Counted from the stretch's first letter, positions 43,261-52,328 are shown. The stretch is DNA of 64,000 nt from Smaragdicoccus niigatensis DSM 44881 = NBRC 103563 (GCF_000380645.1 NZ_AQXZ01000019.1:310001-374000); one strand, 5' to 3'. Numbers and translations: made by a program. Notes: generated by a model not told the origin, from the letters alone.

Positions 43261-43683
43261 ATGACTGCCTCGATCCACGTCGCAACCGCTGTCGTCTTCG
43301 TGTGGATCGGGCTCGTCGTCGGCATCTCGTGCATCGAGGCGCCGCTGAAGTTTCGCGCTCCGGGCGTCACCATCCCGATCGGGCTCGGGATCGGGCGGCT
43401 CGTCTTTCGTGCGATCAACTCGGTTGAAACGGTGCTCGCCCTCATCCTCATCATCGCGCTCGTCGTGGGTTCTCCGGGCGCGCCGGCGATCATCGCACTC
43501 GGCATCGCAATTGCGTCTCTAGCTGCGCAGATACTCGCCGTCCGCCCCCGGCTGACCCGTCGCACCAACGCTGTTCTCGCGGGCTCGGACGCTCCGCGCT
43601 CCCGTGCCCACCACGCCTACGTTGCTCTTGAAGTCGTCAAACTCGGTGCACTCATCGTCGGCGGGGTCGCCGTCATGTCGTGA
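43261..43683 (+). CDS. Four-helix membrane protein of unknown function
   Basis: A 140-residue protein with about four membrane helices and the segment GISCIEAPLKFRAPGVTIPI between helices 1 and 2, which I have seen in uncharacterised bacterial integral membrane proteins. Its end overlaps the convergent mug gene by 11 nt. No functional clue. Confidence 0.72.
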   Translation: MTASIHVATAVVFVWIGLVVGISCIEAPLKFRAPGVTIPIGLGIGRLVFRAINSVETVLALILIIALVVGSPGAPAIIALGIAIASLAAQILAVRPRLTRRTNAVLAGSDAPRSRAHHAYVALEVVKLGALIVGGVAVMS

Positions 43684-44242
43684 TGCCGGCCGCTTCCGCA
43701 GCCTCCCGATAAGCCTCGGCCAGGGTCTCGACCGTATCGTGCGCATTGAGCCCGCTCGGATTCGGAACGACCCAGACTTCAGCGCCACCGATCGACTCAG
43801 CTTGACGGCCGAGCTGCGCCTTCGGTCGTCGAAAGGCCTGCCGGTATGCGGTGACACCGGCCACCGCAACGACGGTTGGTTTCACCTCGTCAACCAGCCG
43901 TGCCAGCTCTACACCGCCGCGGCGCAACTCCTCGGCCGACAGTTCGCTCGCCCGAATCGTCGCGCGCCGAACAAGATTCGTGATCCCGATCCCGCGGTCG
44001 AGGAGCCGCTGACGATGGACATCCGTCATCGGCGTCCCCCGGGTGAAGTCGGACATGTCGACGATCCCGGCCCGGGTCAGTGCGGGATAGAAGCGGTTGC
44101 CCGGGTAGTTGAAGTGCGTTTTCGTCGCCGCCGTCATAAGTCCTGGGTTGATCCCGACGAACAGTAACTTCACACCCGGCCCGATGAGATCGTCGACTTC
44201 CTTATCGCGGAACGCCTCCAGTTCTGCGCGGCTGAGCATCAC
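43673..44242 (-). CDS. mug: G/U mismatch-specific DNA glycosylase
   Basis: A 189-residue uracil-DNA-glycosylase-fold enzyme of the MUG/TDG group. The active-site loop is GINPGLMTAATKTHFNYPGN, with the MUG-type asparagine, and the DNA-intercalating loop is NPSGLNAH. It removes uracil, thymine or etheno-cytosine from mispairs. ATG 44242 overlaps the stop of the phospholipase D gene (ATGA), so the two are co-translated. Confidence 0.9.
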   Translation of the reverse strand: MMLSRAELEAFRDKEVDDLIGPGVKLLFVGINPGLMTAATKTHFNYPGNRFYPALTRAGIVDMSDFTRGTPMTDVHRQRLLDRGIGITNLVRRATIRASELSAEELRRGGVELARLVDEVKPTVVAVAGVTAYRQAFRRPKAQLGRQAESIGGAEVWVVPNPSGLNAHDTVETLAEAYREAAEAAGITT

Positions 44243-45723
44243 TGCGGCGTCGATTCCTTGCGCAATCGCCGCTGCGCCCGCTCACGAAGTGCGCGCACCC
44301 AGCGCGGTCCCGACGGAGTCACTCCCTCGGGGTCCATGAACTCGTTTTCGGCGAGGACACTGACCTCGTCCGAGATGTCTTCCGGCTCGAACGCCCGCAG
44401 CGTCCGACCATCATCCCGGCACAACGACTCAACCGCTCCGATGAGTGACCCACCTGCACCTTCGAACGCCGATGCAAGTTCGTCTCTGCTGCATCCCAGA
44501 TGCTCGCACAGCAGGTCGTCGCGAATGTCGAGGATGGAAGCGGCGACGGACTCTGGGTCAGCCTGCACGGCCGCATCGACCGCAAGGTCGCATTCGGAGT
44601 CGAAGCCCATCGAGCGATTGTTGAGATTCGACGACCCGATGCGAAGCAGCCGATCGTCCATGATGAGCACCTTCGCGTGCACGTAGATCGGCTGACCCGC
44701 TTCGGTGACCGGGTAGAGAACTCGAACCTTGTGGTGATCGTCGTTCTGCCACAAAACGTGGAGCAGTCGTCGTCGGGCGCCGTCCATCGCCAGCTGTTCC
44801 AGCCACCCGGCGGCATTACGCGGGATGACGATGACGATTTCTGGACAGTCAGCACTTTGGAGTCGTTCTGCGATTGCCTCGATGACGATCCTCGATGCGA
44901 GGTACTGCGTCTCGATATAGATCGACGAGCGAGCCTCCCGGATGGCCGCCAGGTAGAGCGCCTCGATCTCACGGACGACGTCCTGACCGCGGTATGCGGC
45001 CCGAGTTCGCGCGATCGCCACATCCACGTTGATCATCGTCGGCATGAGGCCTTGGGGCCAGATCTCCCTGCCGCGATGGACTGGATCGAGGTCCGTTCCG
45101 CCCGCGGACTCCCAGCGTGAACGAACGAGCTCGCCCAGGGAACGTGCGATGGGTCCCTGGACCGCCGTTGTGGCGTCGTGCCACGGCCCGTGTTCTTCGC
45201 CGCCGGGATCGGTGCGACGGACATCGTTGTCGGGGTGGTCCCGCGTGTCCCACCGCTCCACCGTCATGTCGATTCCACCGCAGAATGCGAATGAATCGTC
45301 GATCACGATGACCTTCTCGTGGTGGGCCGCACCGACCGGGTGGGCCGCATCCGACAGGAGATGCAAACGCTGATGCGTCATCCAGTTGAGCAGAGTCACC
45401 GGCATCATTCCGCGGCCGATTGCGGCCCACGTCCCGATGTTCCACTTCAGCAAGTAGACGTCGAGCGAAGAGCGTTCCTTCACCAACCACGACAGAAACG
45501 AACCGAGCTTGTTCGGTCCGGGCATCGTCTCCCCGTCCGGTTCGAGCTCGATCCGCGTGTCGAAGTCCCAGCCGACCAACATGATTCGCTGCTCGGCCAA
45601 CGACATCGCAGCCTTGGCGTAATGGAAATAGTCGGCGGCATCGATGATCACCGAAAGTCGTTCTGCGCGTTCGATTCGCCAACAGGTTTCGCCAGGAACC
45701 AAGATCGGGGTTGGCTGCGACAC
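44239..45723 (-). CDS. Phospholipase D-family protein (two HKD motifs)
   Basis: A 494-residue PLD-superfamily enzyme. HKD motif 1 is HHEKVIVIDDSFAFCGGID (His135, Lys137, Asp142) and motif 2 is HAKVLIMDDRLLRIGSSNLN near residue 347. Both active-site halves are intact, so phosphatidyltransfer or phospholipid hydrolysis is likely. Start GTG 45723 follows a leaderless -10 box. Confidence 0.9.
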   Translation of the reverse strand: MSQPTPILVPGETCWRIERAERLSVIIDAADYFHYAKAAMSLAEQRIMLVGWDFDTRIELEPDGETMPGPNKLGSFLSWLVKERSSLDVYLLKWNIGTWAAIGRGMMPVTLLNWMTHQRLHLLSDAAHPVGAAHHEKVIVIDDSFAFCGGIDMTVERWDTRDHPDNDVRRTDPGGEEHGPWHDATTAVQGPIARSLGELVRSRWESAGGTDLDPVHRGREIWPQGLMPTMINVDVAIARTRAAYRGQDVVREIEALYLAAIREARSSIYIETQYLASRIVIEAIAERLQSADCPEIVIVIPRNAAGWLEQLAMDGARRRLLHVLWQNDDHHKVRVLYPVTEAGQPIYVHAKVLIMDDRLLRIGSSNLNNRSMGFDSECDLAVDAAVQADPESVAASILDIRDDLLCEHLGCSRDELASAFEGAGGSLIGAVESLCRDDGRTLRAFEPEDISDEVSVLAENEFMDPEGVTPSGPRWVRALRERAQRRLRKESTPQ

Positions 45724-45730
45724 GACGCTG

Positions 45731-45736
45731 AGTCTA
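45731..45736 (-). promoter_or_regulatory. -10 box of the phospholipase D gene (leaderless)
   Basis: TAGACT on the minus strand ends 7 nt before GTG 45723. Confidence 0.5.
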
Positions 45737-45761
45737 TGGGCACGCTTGTCGCCCAGCCTCG

Positions 45762-46742
45762 CTACCTCGCCTCTGCGACCAACTCGAGAGCCCGAACGCG
45801 CTGGTCCGCAGTGACTCCGTGGAAAACGAGCATGACCTCGTCGGCGTCGGCTTCGACCGCGAACTCATCGATGGCACGGACCGCGTCAGCGCCCGTTCCG
45901 ACGACCGTCTTTCGCATCATCCGCAGTACCTGGCGGCCCTGCGGAGTCGACGCGATCGCGTCGAGTTCCTCATCGGTCACCTTCTCGGCGCCCGGAATTC
46001 CGCGCAAGAGGAACGACCGAATCCGCGACCGCCGTACGCGCAGATGAATGGCGTCCGCTTCCTCGACGGTGGGCGCTGCCGTCACGTTGAACGCAGCGAT
46101 GACATAGGGCTCGTCACGCTGCTTCGAGGGCCGGAACTCCGCGCGGTACGCGGCGACCGCTTCCTCCAGCAGATCAGGTGCGAAGTGTGATGCGAACGCA
46201 TAGGGCAGACCGAGGTGACCTGCCAACTGCGCACCGAACATCGACGATCCGAGGATCGTCAACGGCACGTTCGTCCCGGCGCCAGGAATTGCACGAACGC
46301 CTTCGACCACGGACTCGTCCGACAGATATGCCTGCAGTTCCAGGACGTCCCGCGGGAATCGATCGCTCGTTCGCGGATCGACGCGCAGCGCGGCAACGGT
46401 CTTCTGATCCGTTCCCGGTGCTCGCCCCAGCCCCAGGTCGATGCGGCCGGGGTGCAGCGTTTCGAGCGTCCCGAACTGCTCGGCGATGATGAGTGGTGAG
46501 TGGTTGGGAAGCATCACCCCGCCGGCGCCGAGTCGAATTGTCGACGTGTGCGCGGCAATGTGCGCAATGAGCACCGCGGTTGCGCTCGACGCGATCGTGG
46601 GCATGTTGTGGTGTTCGGCGTACCAAACGCGCTCGTAGCCGTGCTTTTCCGCAGCTTGGGCGAGACGGACACTGCCCGCGAACGAATCCTGAATCGATTC
46701 CGTTCGACTCACGGGAGCCAGATCGAGGACGGACAACTTCAT
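45762..46742 (-). CDS. LLM-class flavin-dependent oxidoreductase
   Basis: A 326-residue luciferase-like TIM-barrel flavoenzyme (alkanal-monooxygenase-like subgroup): RVWYAEHHNMPTIASSATAV, then GAGGVMLPNHSPLIIAEQFG, HPGRIDLGLGRAPGTD and the C-terminal FHGVTADQRVRALELVA. Uses FMN or F420; substrate unknown. Coupled by ATGA to the FAD monooxygenase upstream. Luciferase activity should not be assumed. Confidence 0.9.
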   Translation of the reverse strand: MKLSVLDLAPVSRTESIQDSFAGSVRLAQAAEKHGYERVWYAEHHNMPTIASSATAVLIAHIAAHTSTIRLGAGGVMLPNHSPLIIAEQFGTLETLHPGRIDLGLGRAPGTDQKTVAALRVDPRTSDRFPRDVLELQAYLSDESVVEGVRAIPGAGTNVPLTILGSSMFGAQLAGHLGLPYAFASHFAPDLLEEAVAAYRAEFRPSKQRDEPYVIAAFNVTAAPTVEEADAIHLRVRRSRIRSFLLRGIPGAEKVTDEELDAIASTPQGRQVLRMMRKTVVGTGADAVRAIDEFAVEADADEVMLVFHGVTADQRVRALELVAEAR

Positions 46743-47800
46743 GCGGCTTGAGCCTCCAAGAATCGTGCAACGGCTGTCGCCGCCGCGCGGCCGGCGCGAT
46801 TTCCGCCGATAGTGCTGGCTGATGGTCCGTATCCAACGAGCTGAATACGCGGGTCCTGAGCGGCGGTCACCGCCGTCTGAACGTCGTGACCCGTTGTGCG
46901 CAAGGCGATTCCGCCTTCACTGCCGCGCAGCCCGAGCGGCGCGAGGTGGTCAACCGCGGGGCGGAAGCCCGTGGCCCACAGGATCACGTCGACCTTCTCG
47001 AACTCTCCCGATGCCCATCGCACACCATCGGGCTCGATGCGCGCGAACATCGGCCTGCGCTCGTACGCTCCCAGACTCTCCGCGAGACGTTCCTGCGGAC
47101 GCAAAGCGAGTCCCGTGACGCTGACGACCGAGGCCGGCGGCAGTCCTCGACGCACTCGCTCTTCGACGAGACTGATCGCCTTCCGGCCGAGTTCGGAGTC
47201 GAAACCATCGCGCCAGACCGGCGGCCTGCGGGTGACCCACACGGTGTCGGTCACTGGCGCGATCTCACCAAGGAACTGCACTGCCGACGCGCCGCCCCCG
47301 ACGACGAGCACTCGCTTGCCGTGAAAATGTTCGGGGCCCGGGTAATCGACGGTGTGCAATTGCTCGCCTTGGAACGTCGAAGCTCCCGGATAGAAAGGGA
47401 CGAACGGACGACTCCACGTACCGGTCGCGTTGATGATCGTTCGGGTCGTCCACGTGCGGTTTCCCGCATGGACCACGAGCAGTTCGCCGTCGTTCGTGAC
47501 CGCGTCGACCCGCACCGGTCGGACCACCGGAAGATCGTGCTCGCGTTCGTAGTCGCCGAACCAGGTCGGCAGAACAGTGTTAGCTCGGTCACTCGACTTG
47601 CCCGGTGCGGGCCCATCCGGCAGATCCGCGACGCCGTGGACGTCGTCCATGCTCAGTGAGTCCCACCGGTGCTGCCACGCGCCGCCAGGCGCCGGATTCG
47701 CATCCAGGACAACGTGATTGATCCCAAGTCGCTGCAAGTGATACGACGCCGACAACCCCGCCTGACCGGCTCCGATCACAATGGCCTCATACACCTTCAC
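46739..47800 (-). CDS. FAD-dependent monooxygenase/flavoprotein (FMO-like)
   Basis: A 353-residue flavoprotein. The FAD site is AIVIGAGQAGLSASYHL and the NADPH site VLVVGGGASAVQFLGE; the ATGFRPAV segment is typical of FMO/CzcO-like proteins. Lacks an obvious Baeyer-Villiger fingerprint. GTG 47800 has AGGA close upstream; an ATG at 47824 is less likely. Operon with the LLM oxidoreductase, perhaps two steps on one substrate. Confidence 0.88.
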   Translation of the reverse strand: MKVYEAIVIGAGQAGLSASYHLQRLGINHVVLDANPAPGGAWQHRWDSLSMDDVHGVADLPDGPAPGKSSDRANTVLPTWFGDYEREHDLPVVRPVRVDAVTNDGELLVVHAGNRTWTTRTIINATGTWSRPFVPFYPGASTFQGEQLHTVDYPGPEHFHGKRVLVVGGGASAVQFLGEIAPVTDTVWVTRRPPVWRDGFDSELGRKAISLVEERVRRGLPPASVVSVTGLALRPQERLAESLGAYERRPMFARIEPDGVRWASGEFEKVDVILWATGFRPAVDHLAPLGLRGSEGGIALRTTGHDVQTAVTAAQDPRIQLVGYGPSASTIGGNRAGRAAATAVARFLEAQAA

Positions 47801-47866
47801 GGATCCTGCAACGCGGGAACGCATCGGAGTATGCCGGCGTTAGCTCCAGAAGAAGGAAGGAACTCG

Positions 47867-47968
47867 ATGACCTTCCAGCGCAAGGAGGAGCCCATGAGCA
47901 TCGCAGCGAGTACCGCAGCGCAGCGAGGAACGCAGCGAGGAGCGGAATTGGCGACGGTGCGCCCATGA
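47867..47968 (+). CDS. Short coupled ORF upstream of the metallophosphoesterase
   Basis: A 33-codon ORF with GAAGGAAGG upstream. A second strong site (AAGGAGG) precedes an internal in-frame ATG at 47894. Its TGA overlaps the next gene's ATG (ATGA). Much of it is made of a repeated CGCAGCGAG sequence, so it is either a leader peptide that couples translation or a chance ORF on a repeat fragment. Confidence 0.4.
   Translation: MTFQRKEEPMSIAASTAAQRGTQRGAELATVRP
47902..47939 (+). repeat. Three copies of CGCAGCGAG
   Basis: Copies at 47902-47910, 47919-47927 and 47931-47939, spaced 17 and 12 bp. Similar GCAGCGAGGA strings occur in dispersed actinobacterial repeats, so this may be a degenerate repeat element just before the metallophosphoesterase start. 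Confidence 0.5.
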
Positions 47969-49101
47969 ACGGGTCTCGGATCGCAGCAACCCTCGCTGTT
48001 GTCATCACTGTTCTGTTCACGCCGATTTGGTTCGCCGTCGTCAGCGGCCCCGACTGGGGATCGACTGCGACCGCGGTCGGAACCGCGTTGGTAGTCGCTG
48101 CAGCACTTGCACTTCCGACGTTCATGGTTCTCGGGCACGGACCCCGCCGCCTCGATCGCGCCGCCGTTGCCGGCGACACGATGCTCGGTGCCACGTGGGT
48201 TCTGTTCACGTGGTCGATCCTCGGTCTGGTCGCGCGTGCAATTCTCGAGGCCTTCGATGTTTCGAACGCGGGCCGCTTCGTCGGTATCGCAGTGCCTCTC
48301 ATCTCCGCTGCGCTTCTGGTCTACGGGTTCATCGCCGCGATGCGGGTACCGCGGGTTGTGAACCAGGACGTGGTGATCGACCGCCTCGACCCGGATCTCG
48401 ACGGTCTGCGCATCGTCGCGATCACGGACACGCACTACGGCCCGATCAACCGTTCGCGCTGGTCGGAGAAGGTCGTCGACCTGGTGAACTCCCTTGAGGC
48501 CGACCTCGTCTTCCACGTCGGCGACCTCGCGGACGGCACCCCGGACACTCGGTTCCAGCAGACTCGGCCGCTCGTCGAGGTCAAGGCACGACTCGGCCGG
48601 GCCTATGTGACGGGCAACCACGAATACTTCAGCGAAGCCCAGGAATGGCTCGACTACATGGCCAACATCGGGTGGAGCTCACTGCACAACGCACACATTG
48701 TTGTCGGACAAGGCGACGGCAAGCTCGTCGTCGCCGGCATCGACGATTTCACCGCCCAGGGTTCGGGCTTGCCGGGACACGGCGCGAATCTCGCGGCGGC
48801 ATTGGAGGGGGCGGACCCTTCGCTACCTGTCGTTCTGCTCGCCCACCAGCCGAAACAGGTGTTCAGCGCGGCCGAGGCCGGCGTCGACCTGCAGATTGCC
48901 GGGCACACCCACGGCGGTCAGATCTGGCCGTTCCGCTACCTCGTTCGGCTCGATCAGCCGGCCGTCAACGGCTTGCAGCGCTTCGGCAAGACCCAGCTCT
49001 ACACGAGCCGGGGCACCGGCTTCTGGGGACCTCCGTTCCGCGTGTTCGCGCCGAGCGAGGTCACGGTGCTGACGCTACGGACGCCCCACCAGAACGGTTG
49101 A
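47965..49101 (+). CDS. Membrane-anchored metallophosphoesterase (YkuE/YaeI-like)
   Basis: A 378-residue protein with four N-terminal membrane helices (to about residue 125). A calcineurin-like phosphoesterase domain follows with all metal motifs: VAITDTHYGP (DxH), VGDLADG (GDx2D), TGNHEYF (GNHE), LAHQPK and AGHTHGGQ (GHTH). Membrane relatives cleave UDP-sugars or phospholipid headgroups. ATG 47965 overlaps the preceding short ORF. It overlaps the convergent NUDIX gene by 27 nt. Confidence 0.9.
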   Translation: MNGSRIAATLAVVITVLFTPIWFAVVSGPDWGSTATAVGTALVVAAALALPTFMVLGHGPRRLDRAAVAGDTMLGATWVLFTWSILGLVARAILEAFDVSNAGRFVGIAVPLISAALLVYGFIAAMRVPRVVNQDVVIDRLDPDLDGLRIVAITDTHYGPINRSRWSEKVVDLVNSLEADLVFHVGDLADGTPDTRFQQTRPLVEVKARLGRAYVTGNHEYFSEAQEWLDYMANIGWSSLHNAHIVVGQGDGKLVVAGIDDFTAQGSGLPGHGANLAAALEGADPSLPVVLLAHQPKQVFSAAEAGVDLQIAGHTHGGQIWPFRYLVRLDQPAVNGLQRFGKTQLYTSRGTGFWGPPFRVFAPSEVTVLTLRTPHQNG

Positions 49102-49638
49102 TTCCTCGGCGTCGTCGAGCGCGAGATTCCAGCGCTCGGGCTGATCGACCAGGTCCCAGAGCTCGGTGAGAATCACCGGCCAGAAGACCTCGGTGGCTGC
49201 CGCGAGTTCGGCGGCAGTCCACCACCGGTCGCCCTTGAGCGTGAAGAGTTCGTCGTCGGTGTGACCGCTCGTATCGACCTCGAACGCCGGCACACGGACC
49301 GCATAGAAGACGTCGTTTTGGTCGACGATCTGATCGCTGTATCCGTGCCAAACATGTCGTCGTGCGAGCGGTCCGAGAATCGCGTCGGGGGCGATTTTCA
49401 GACCTGTTTCCTCGGCCAACTCACGAATGACGGCATCGGCTTCCGACTCACCAGGATCGATTCCGCCGCCCGGCGTCGTCCACCAGGTGTCGCCGGTGCC
49501 CGGGTCGCTGTCTTTGAGCAGGAGCACACGGTCGCGATCGTCGAGAACGAGCACGCGAACTGTCGACCGCACGCGGCGACGACGCTGCGCCGGGTCCGCG
49601 GGGACGACGTAATCGCGTTCAGCCACAGTCGCATACAC
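49075..49638 (-). CDS. NUDIX hydrolase
   Basis: A 187-residue NUDIX protein. The box GGGIDPGESEADAVIREL followed by AEETGL matches GX5EX7REUXEEXGU. It hydrolyses a nucleoside diphosphate linked to another moiety; substrate unknown. Starts within the last 20 nt of the zinc-ribbon gene (ATG 49638, or GTG 49626 four codons later), so the two are coupled. Confidence 0.92.
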   Translation of the reverse strand: MYATVAERDYVVPADPAQRRRRVRSTVRVLVLDDRDRVLLLKDSDPGTGDTWWTTPGGGIDPGESEADAVIRELAEETGLKIAPDAILGPLARRHVWHGYSDQIVDQNDVFYAVRVPAFEVDTSGHTDDELFTLKGDRWWTAAELAAATEVFWPVILTELWDLVDQPERWNLALDDAEESTVLVGRP

Positions 49639-50404
49639 CGGTAGCGGGAAGAGCGACGAAGCAGTTCGGGCACAGTGTCACTGGGCGTTCGCCTGGCCCC
49701 ATCGGCTTCTTGACGGCCTTCTTGGCGGGCGCCTTCGCGACTCTCTTCACCTTGACCGGCGCAGCCGCCGCAACCTCAGGTCGGCGCTGCTGACCGAGCT
49801 CCGGTTCGTCGAGTGCCGCAAGCACTTCGTTGATCGCGTCCCGCACTTCCGACGGATCCGGCTCCGAATCCCAACTCCGCTCGATCGCCAGGCTCGGCCG
49901 AACATCGACCTGCTGGCGAGACAGTCCGCGCAGCCAGATAATCAGGCCGCTGACCTCAGCGTCGGTGATGTAACCGCGCTCGACGAGATACCGAATGAAG
50001 TTCGGGTTCTCGACCTCGTAACGCGAGAATCGGCCGGCGTTCGGCAGGTCGGTCGCCCACTGCCACAGGTAGTCGCGAGCCGGCATGCGATTCGCCGGGT
50101 ACCAGCGCTGCTTCCAGTCCGAGTTGTGGAACGCGAGGTGGAAGTTCGCGCGGAGAATCCAACCCTTTTCCTCAAGCGCGCCAAGCGATTCCAGCACGTT
50201 CACGTTGCCGTACAGCCGGGCGTATTGCGGCATCAATTCACCGGCCCACATGCCCAGGTGAACAGTCGCTCCCTCCGACCACAATGTGGCCCGTTGCGCA
50301 GATTCGACGCCATGATCGAAGTCCACGCTGACGCGACCGCCATCATGCTCGTACGCGTTCAGATCAGTTGCATTTTCGAGAACCGTAAAGAGCGCGTCGA
50401 CCAC
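49619..50404 (-). CDS. Conserved hypothetical with Lys/Ala linker and C-terminal zinc ribbon
   Basis: A 261-residue protein. Residues 1-170 form an unrecognised folded region with many tryptophans (HLGMWAGELMPQYARLYGNV). A basic linker (VKVKRVAKAPAKKAVKKP, nucleic-acid-like) leads to a small ribbon CPNC...CDC at the end. Starts with GTG 50404 under a TACCTT -10 box. Confidence 0.7.
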   Translation of the reverse strand: MVDALFTVLENATDLNAYEHDGGRVSVDFDHGVESAQRATLWSEGATVHLGMWAGELMPQYARLYGNVNVLESLGALEEKGWILRANFHLAFHNSDWKQRWYPANRMPARDYLWQWATDLPNAGRFSRYEVENPNFIRYLVERGYITDAEVSGLIIWLRGLSRQQVDVRPSLAIERSWDSEPDPSEVRDAINEVLAALDEPELGQQRRPEVAAAAPVKVKRVAKAPAKKAVKKPMGPGERPVTLCPNCFVALPATGVCDCG

Positions 50405-50410
50405 CCCCTA

Positions 50411-50416
50411 AAGGTA
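50411..50416 (-). promoter_or_regulatory. -10 box of the 50404 gene (leaderless)
   Basis: TACCTT on the minus strand ends 6 nt before GTG 50404. Confidence 0.45.
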
Positions 50417-50439
50417 CGGGAGACGCGGGGGTGCAGCTA

Positions 50440-50600
50440 GGGCGCCTCTCCCCAACTCCTGGCCGTAGCGAGCGGTGGTCAGGTGCGCGGAGTGCAAGGC
50501 GGACGAGGAGCACATAGCGGAGCTATATGCGACGAGGACAACGCAGCAGGCCGTGTGCCTGGGCACCGCGCAGTAGGCCACGGGGTTGGGAGAGGCGCCC
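50440..50600. repeat. Structured repeat element, 161 bp, 16-bp terminal inverted repeats
   Basis: GGGCGCCTCTCCCCAAC (50440-50456) pairs with GTTGGGAGAGGCGCCC (50585-50600) apart from one bulged C. Inside, TGCGCGG/CCGCGCA and a tip ATAGC-GGA-GCTAT (50514-50526) pair in the same nested order, so the whole could fold into one long stem-loop. No coding sense. It looks like a REP/MITE-like intergenic repeat; I recall similar AGGCGGACGAGGAGC-type sequences in related genomes. It sits between the end of the P450 gene and the start of the next minus-strand gene. Confidence 0.7.
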
Positions 50601-50605
50601 CAACT

Positions 50606-52021
50606 TCAGTGAATTCGCCGGGCTTTCACGATGCCGCCATTGGCCGGAATCATCGTGACGTTGCGGTGCTTCGGCGTCTCCCCCGGTCGATCGTGGGTCT
50701 TGAGATCGACGCGGCGAAGGATTTCTCGCGTGACGATCTGCAATTCCGCCATCGCGAGCGTGGCGCCGAGGCACCGCCGATTTCCGCCACCGAACGGAAT
50801 GAAAGTGTGCGGCGGAATGCGTTTGTTGAGGAAGCGGTCGGGCTGGAAAGCGAACGGTTTCGGGTAGAGCTCATCGCGGTGATGGAGGAGCAGGATGCTG
50901 ATGAGCGCGACGCTGCCCGTCTCGGCGACGTCGTCGCCAATCTGCCACGGACGCATGACTTGCCGCCCCACGATCGGTACCAGCGGTCGGCTGCGCATCG
51001 ATTCGTAGATGACCGCCTGGAGGAGAGGGTCTTCACCATCCGCTCGGACGGCATCTTGCACGCGGTGGTACTCGTCGGCGTGACGGGTGAGGCGCTCGAA
51101 GGTCCACGCGAGCGTGTTCGACGTCGTCTCGTGGCCGGCGAGCAGGAGCGCGAGGAGTTCGTCTCGAATTTCCTGGTCGGAGAGCTTGTCGCCGTTCGCG
51201 CGCGTGGCTGCGAGCAAGACCGACATGATGTCCGACCCGGTCGCGTTGTTTCGACGACGCTCCTGGATGACCGCGTAGACAGCCTTGTCGAGAGGGCGAA
51301 GAACCAGCTTGGTCAGGCCGATCGCCTCGTCTGTCGTGGCGTTGAAGACCTGCGCGAGAGGTGCGATGGGCATCGTCGATCGCGACAGGAACTTGATGAC
51401 CTGCTTGCGAAGTTCGAGTTCGGCGCGAGTGGCCTGATGTTGGTCACCGATGCCGAAAATCGCGGTCATGATGACGTCGAGCGTGATGGCCTGGCCGATG
51501 TCGGCAAGTGGCTGCAGTTTGTCCACGCGCCAACTATCGATGTGCTTGGTCGCGGACCGCTCGATCGCCGACTGATAGTGCGCGATCGCGCTGCCGTGGA
51601 ACTCGGGCATGAGCAATTCTCGTTGCTGCTTGTGCCGCTCCCCGATGGCGGTGATGACGGAGTCGGGTCCGACGATCGGGCGTATCGGCGACTGGTGCGT
51701 CGCGGATCGAACGTCCGCGACATCTGCGGTCATGAGCGATTTGATGTGCGCCGGATTGCTGGTGACGAACACCGGGTGCTCGCGACCGATGACCTCGTGG
51801 CGGTTCACTTCGCGATGCCGTCCGTCGGCGAAGAACATGTCGCCCTGACGAAGAATCAGGTTCAGCGATGTGCCGAATCTGGTGGCCAATCCGTGTCTCG
51901 GTGATTCGAGCGCGGTTTCCGCTGGTCCGGCCGCTGGGTTGCCGTCGATCAGCCCGCTATCGGCGGCGGGATCGGTGAGATACCAACTCTTGGTGAGAAC
52001 GGACTCGATCGTGGACAACAT
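50606..52021 (-). CDS. Cytochrome P450
   Basis: A 471-residue class I-type bacterial P450. The I-helix oxygen-binding motif AGHETTSNT, the ExxR motif YESMRSRP and the heme-cysteine loop FIPFGGGNRRCLGA are all intact. It needs a ferredoxin and reductase, not found nearby. AGGAGG lies 6 nt before ATG 52021. Substrate unknown; the sequence style resembles long-chain or terpenoid hydroxylating P450s. Confidence 0.93.
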   Translation of the reverse strand: MLSTIESVLTKSWYLTDPAADSGLIDGNPAAGPAETALESPRHGLATRFGTSLNLILRQGDMFFADGRHREVNRHEVIGREHPVFVTSNPAHIKSLMTADVADVRSATHQSPIRPIVGPDSVITAIGERHKQQRELLMPEFHGSAIAHYQSAIERSATKHIDSWRVDKLQPLADIGQAITLDVIMTAIFGIGDQHQATRAELELRKQVIKFLSRSTMPIAPLAQVFNATTDEAIGLTKLVLRPLDKAVYAVIQERRRNNATGSDIMSVLLAATRANGDKLSDQEIRDELLALLLAGHETTSNTLAWTFERLTRHADEYHRVQDAVRADGEDPLLQAVIYESMRSRPLVPIVGRQVMRPWQIGDDVAETGSVALISILLLHHRDELYPKPFAFQPDRFLNKRIPPHTFIPFGGGNRRCLGATLAMAELQIVTREILRRVDLKTHDRPGETPKHRNVTMIPANGGIVKARRIH

Positions 52022-52214
52022 GCCGGGCCTCCTGAGCGCTCACTTCGAGGCTAGGACGATTTCGGCGTGAGCGGGAAGGTGCTGCGGTCGGACGTCGTGT
52101 CCTACTGCGGTCGGAGTCGGTGGTCGGCTCCTTCGAATCATCCTTCGGCTTGGCCATGACCGCGATCAGCGCGTACATGCCGACGATCCAGGCCAGCAAT
52201 AGTGCGAATCCCAC
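51957..52214 (-). CDS. Possible small single-pass membrane protein
   Basis: From GTG 52214 (GAGGAGG upstream) an 85-residue ORF has one clear N-terminal membrane helix (ALLLAWIVGMYALIAVMA) and then a charged, Arg/Ser-rich tail. The last 65 nt overlap the P450 start in another frame, and the tail looks non-coding, so only the first part may be real. Confidence 0.35.
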   Translation of the reverse strand: MGFALLLAWIVGMYALIAVMAKPKDDSKEPTTDSDRSRTRRPTAAPSRSRRNRPSLEVSAQEARHVVHDRVRSHQELVSHRSRRR

Positions 52215-52328
52215 CTTGCATCCCTCCTCGTCGACCCGATGTTGACTCCATCGTGAGCCGGGTTTGTGACGGAAGGATCAAGATCAGCTGAGAAAGAGGC
52301 GGAGGACACATAACCGCCGATTCCGTGG

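Noticed and set aside
45762-46742. Bacterial bioluminescence genes (luciferase-like LLM gene plus the LuxC-like gene at 32600)
   Set aside because: They are 12 kb apart, on different strands and in different operons; LLM enzymes are usually not luciferases, and no second luciferase subunit is present.
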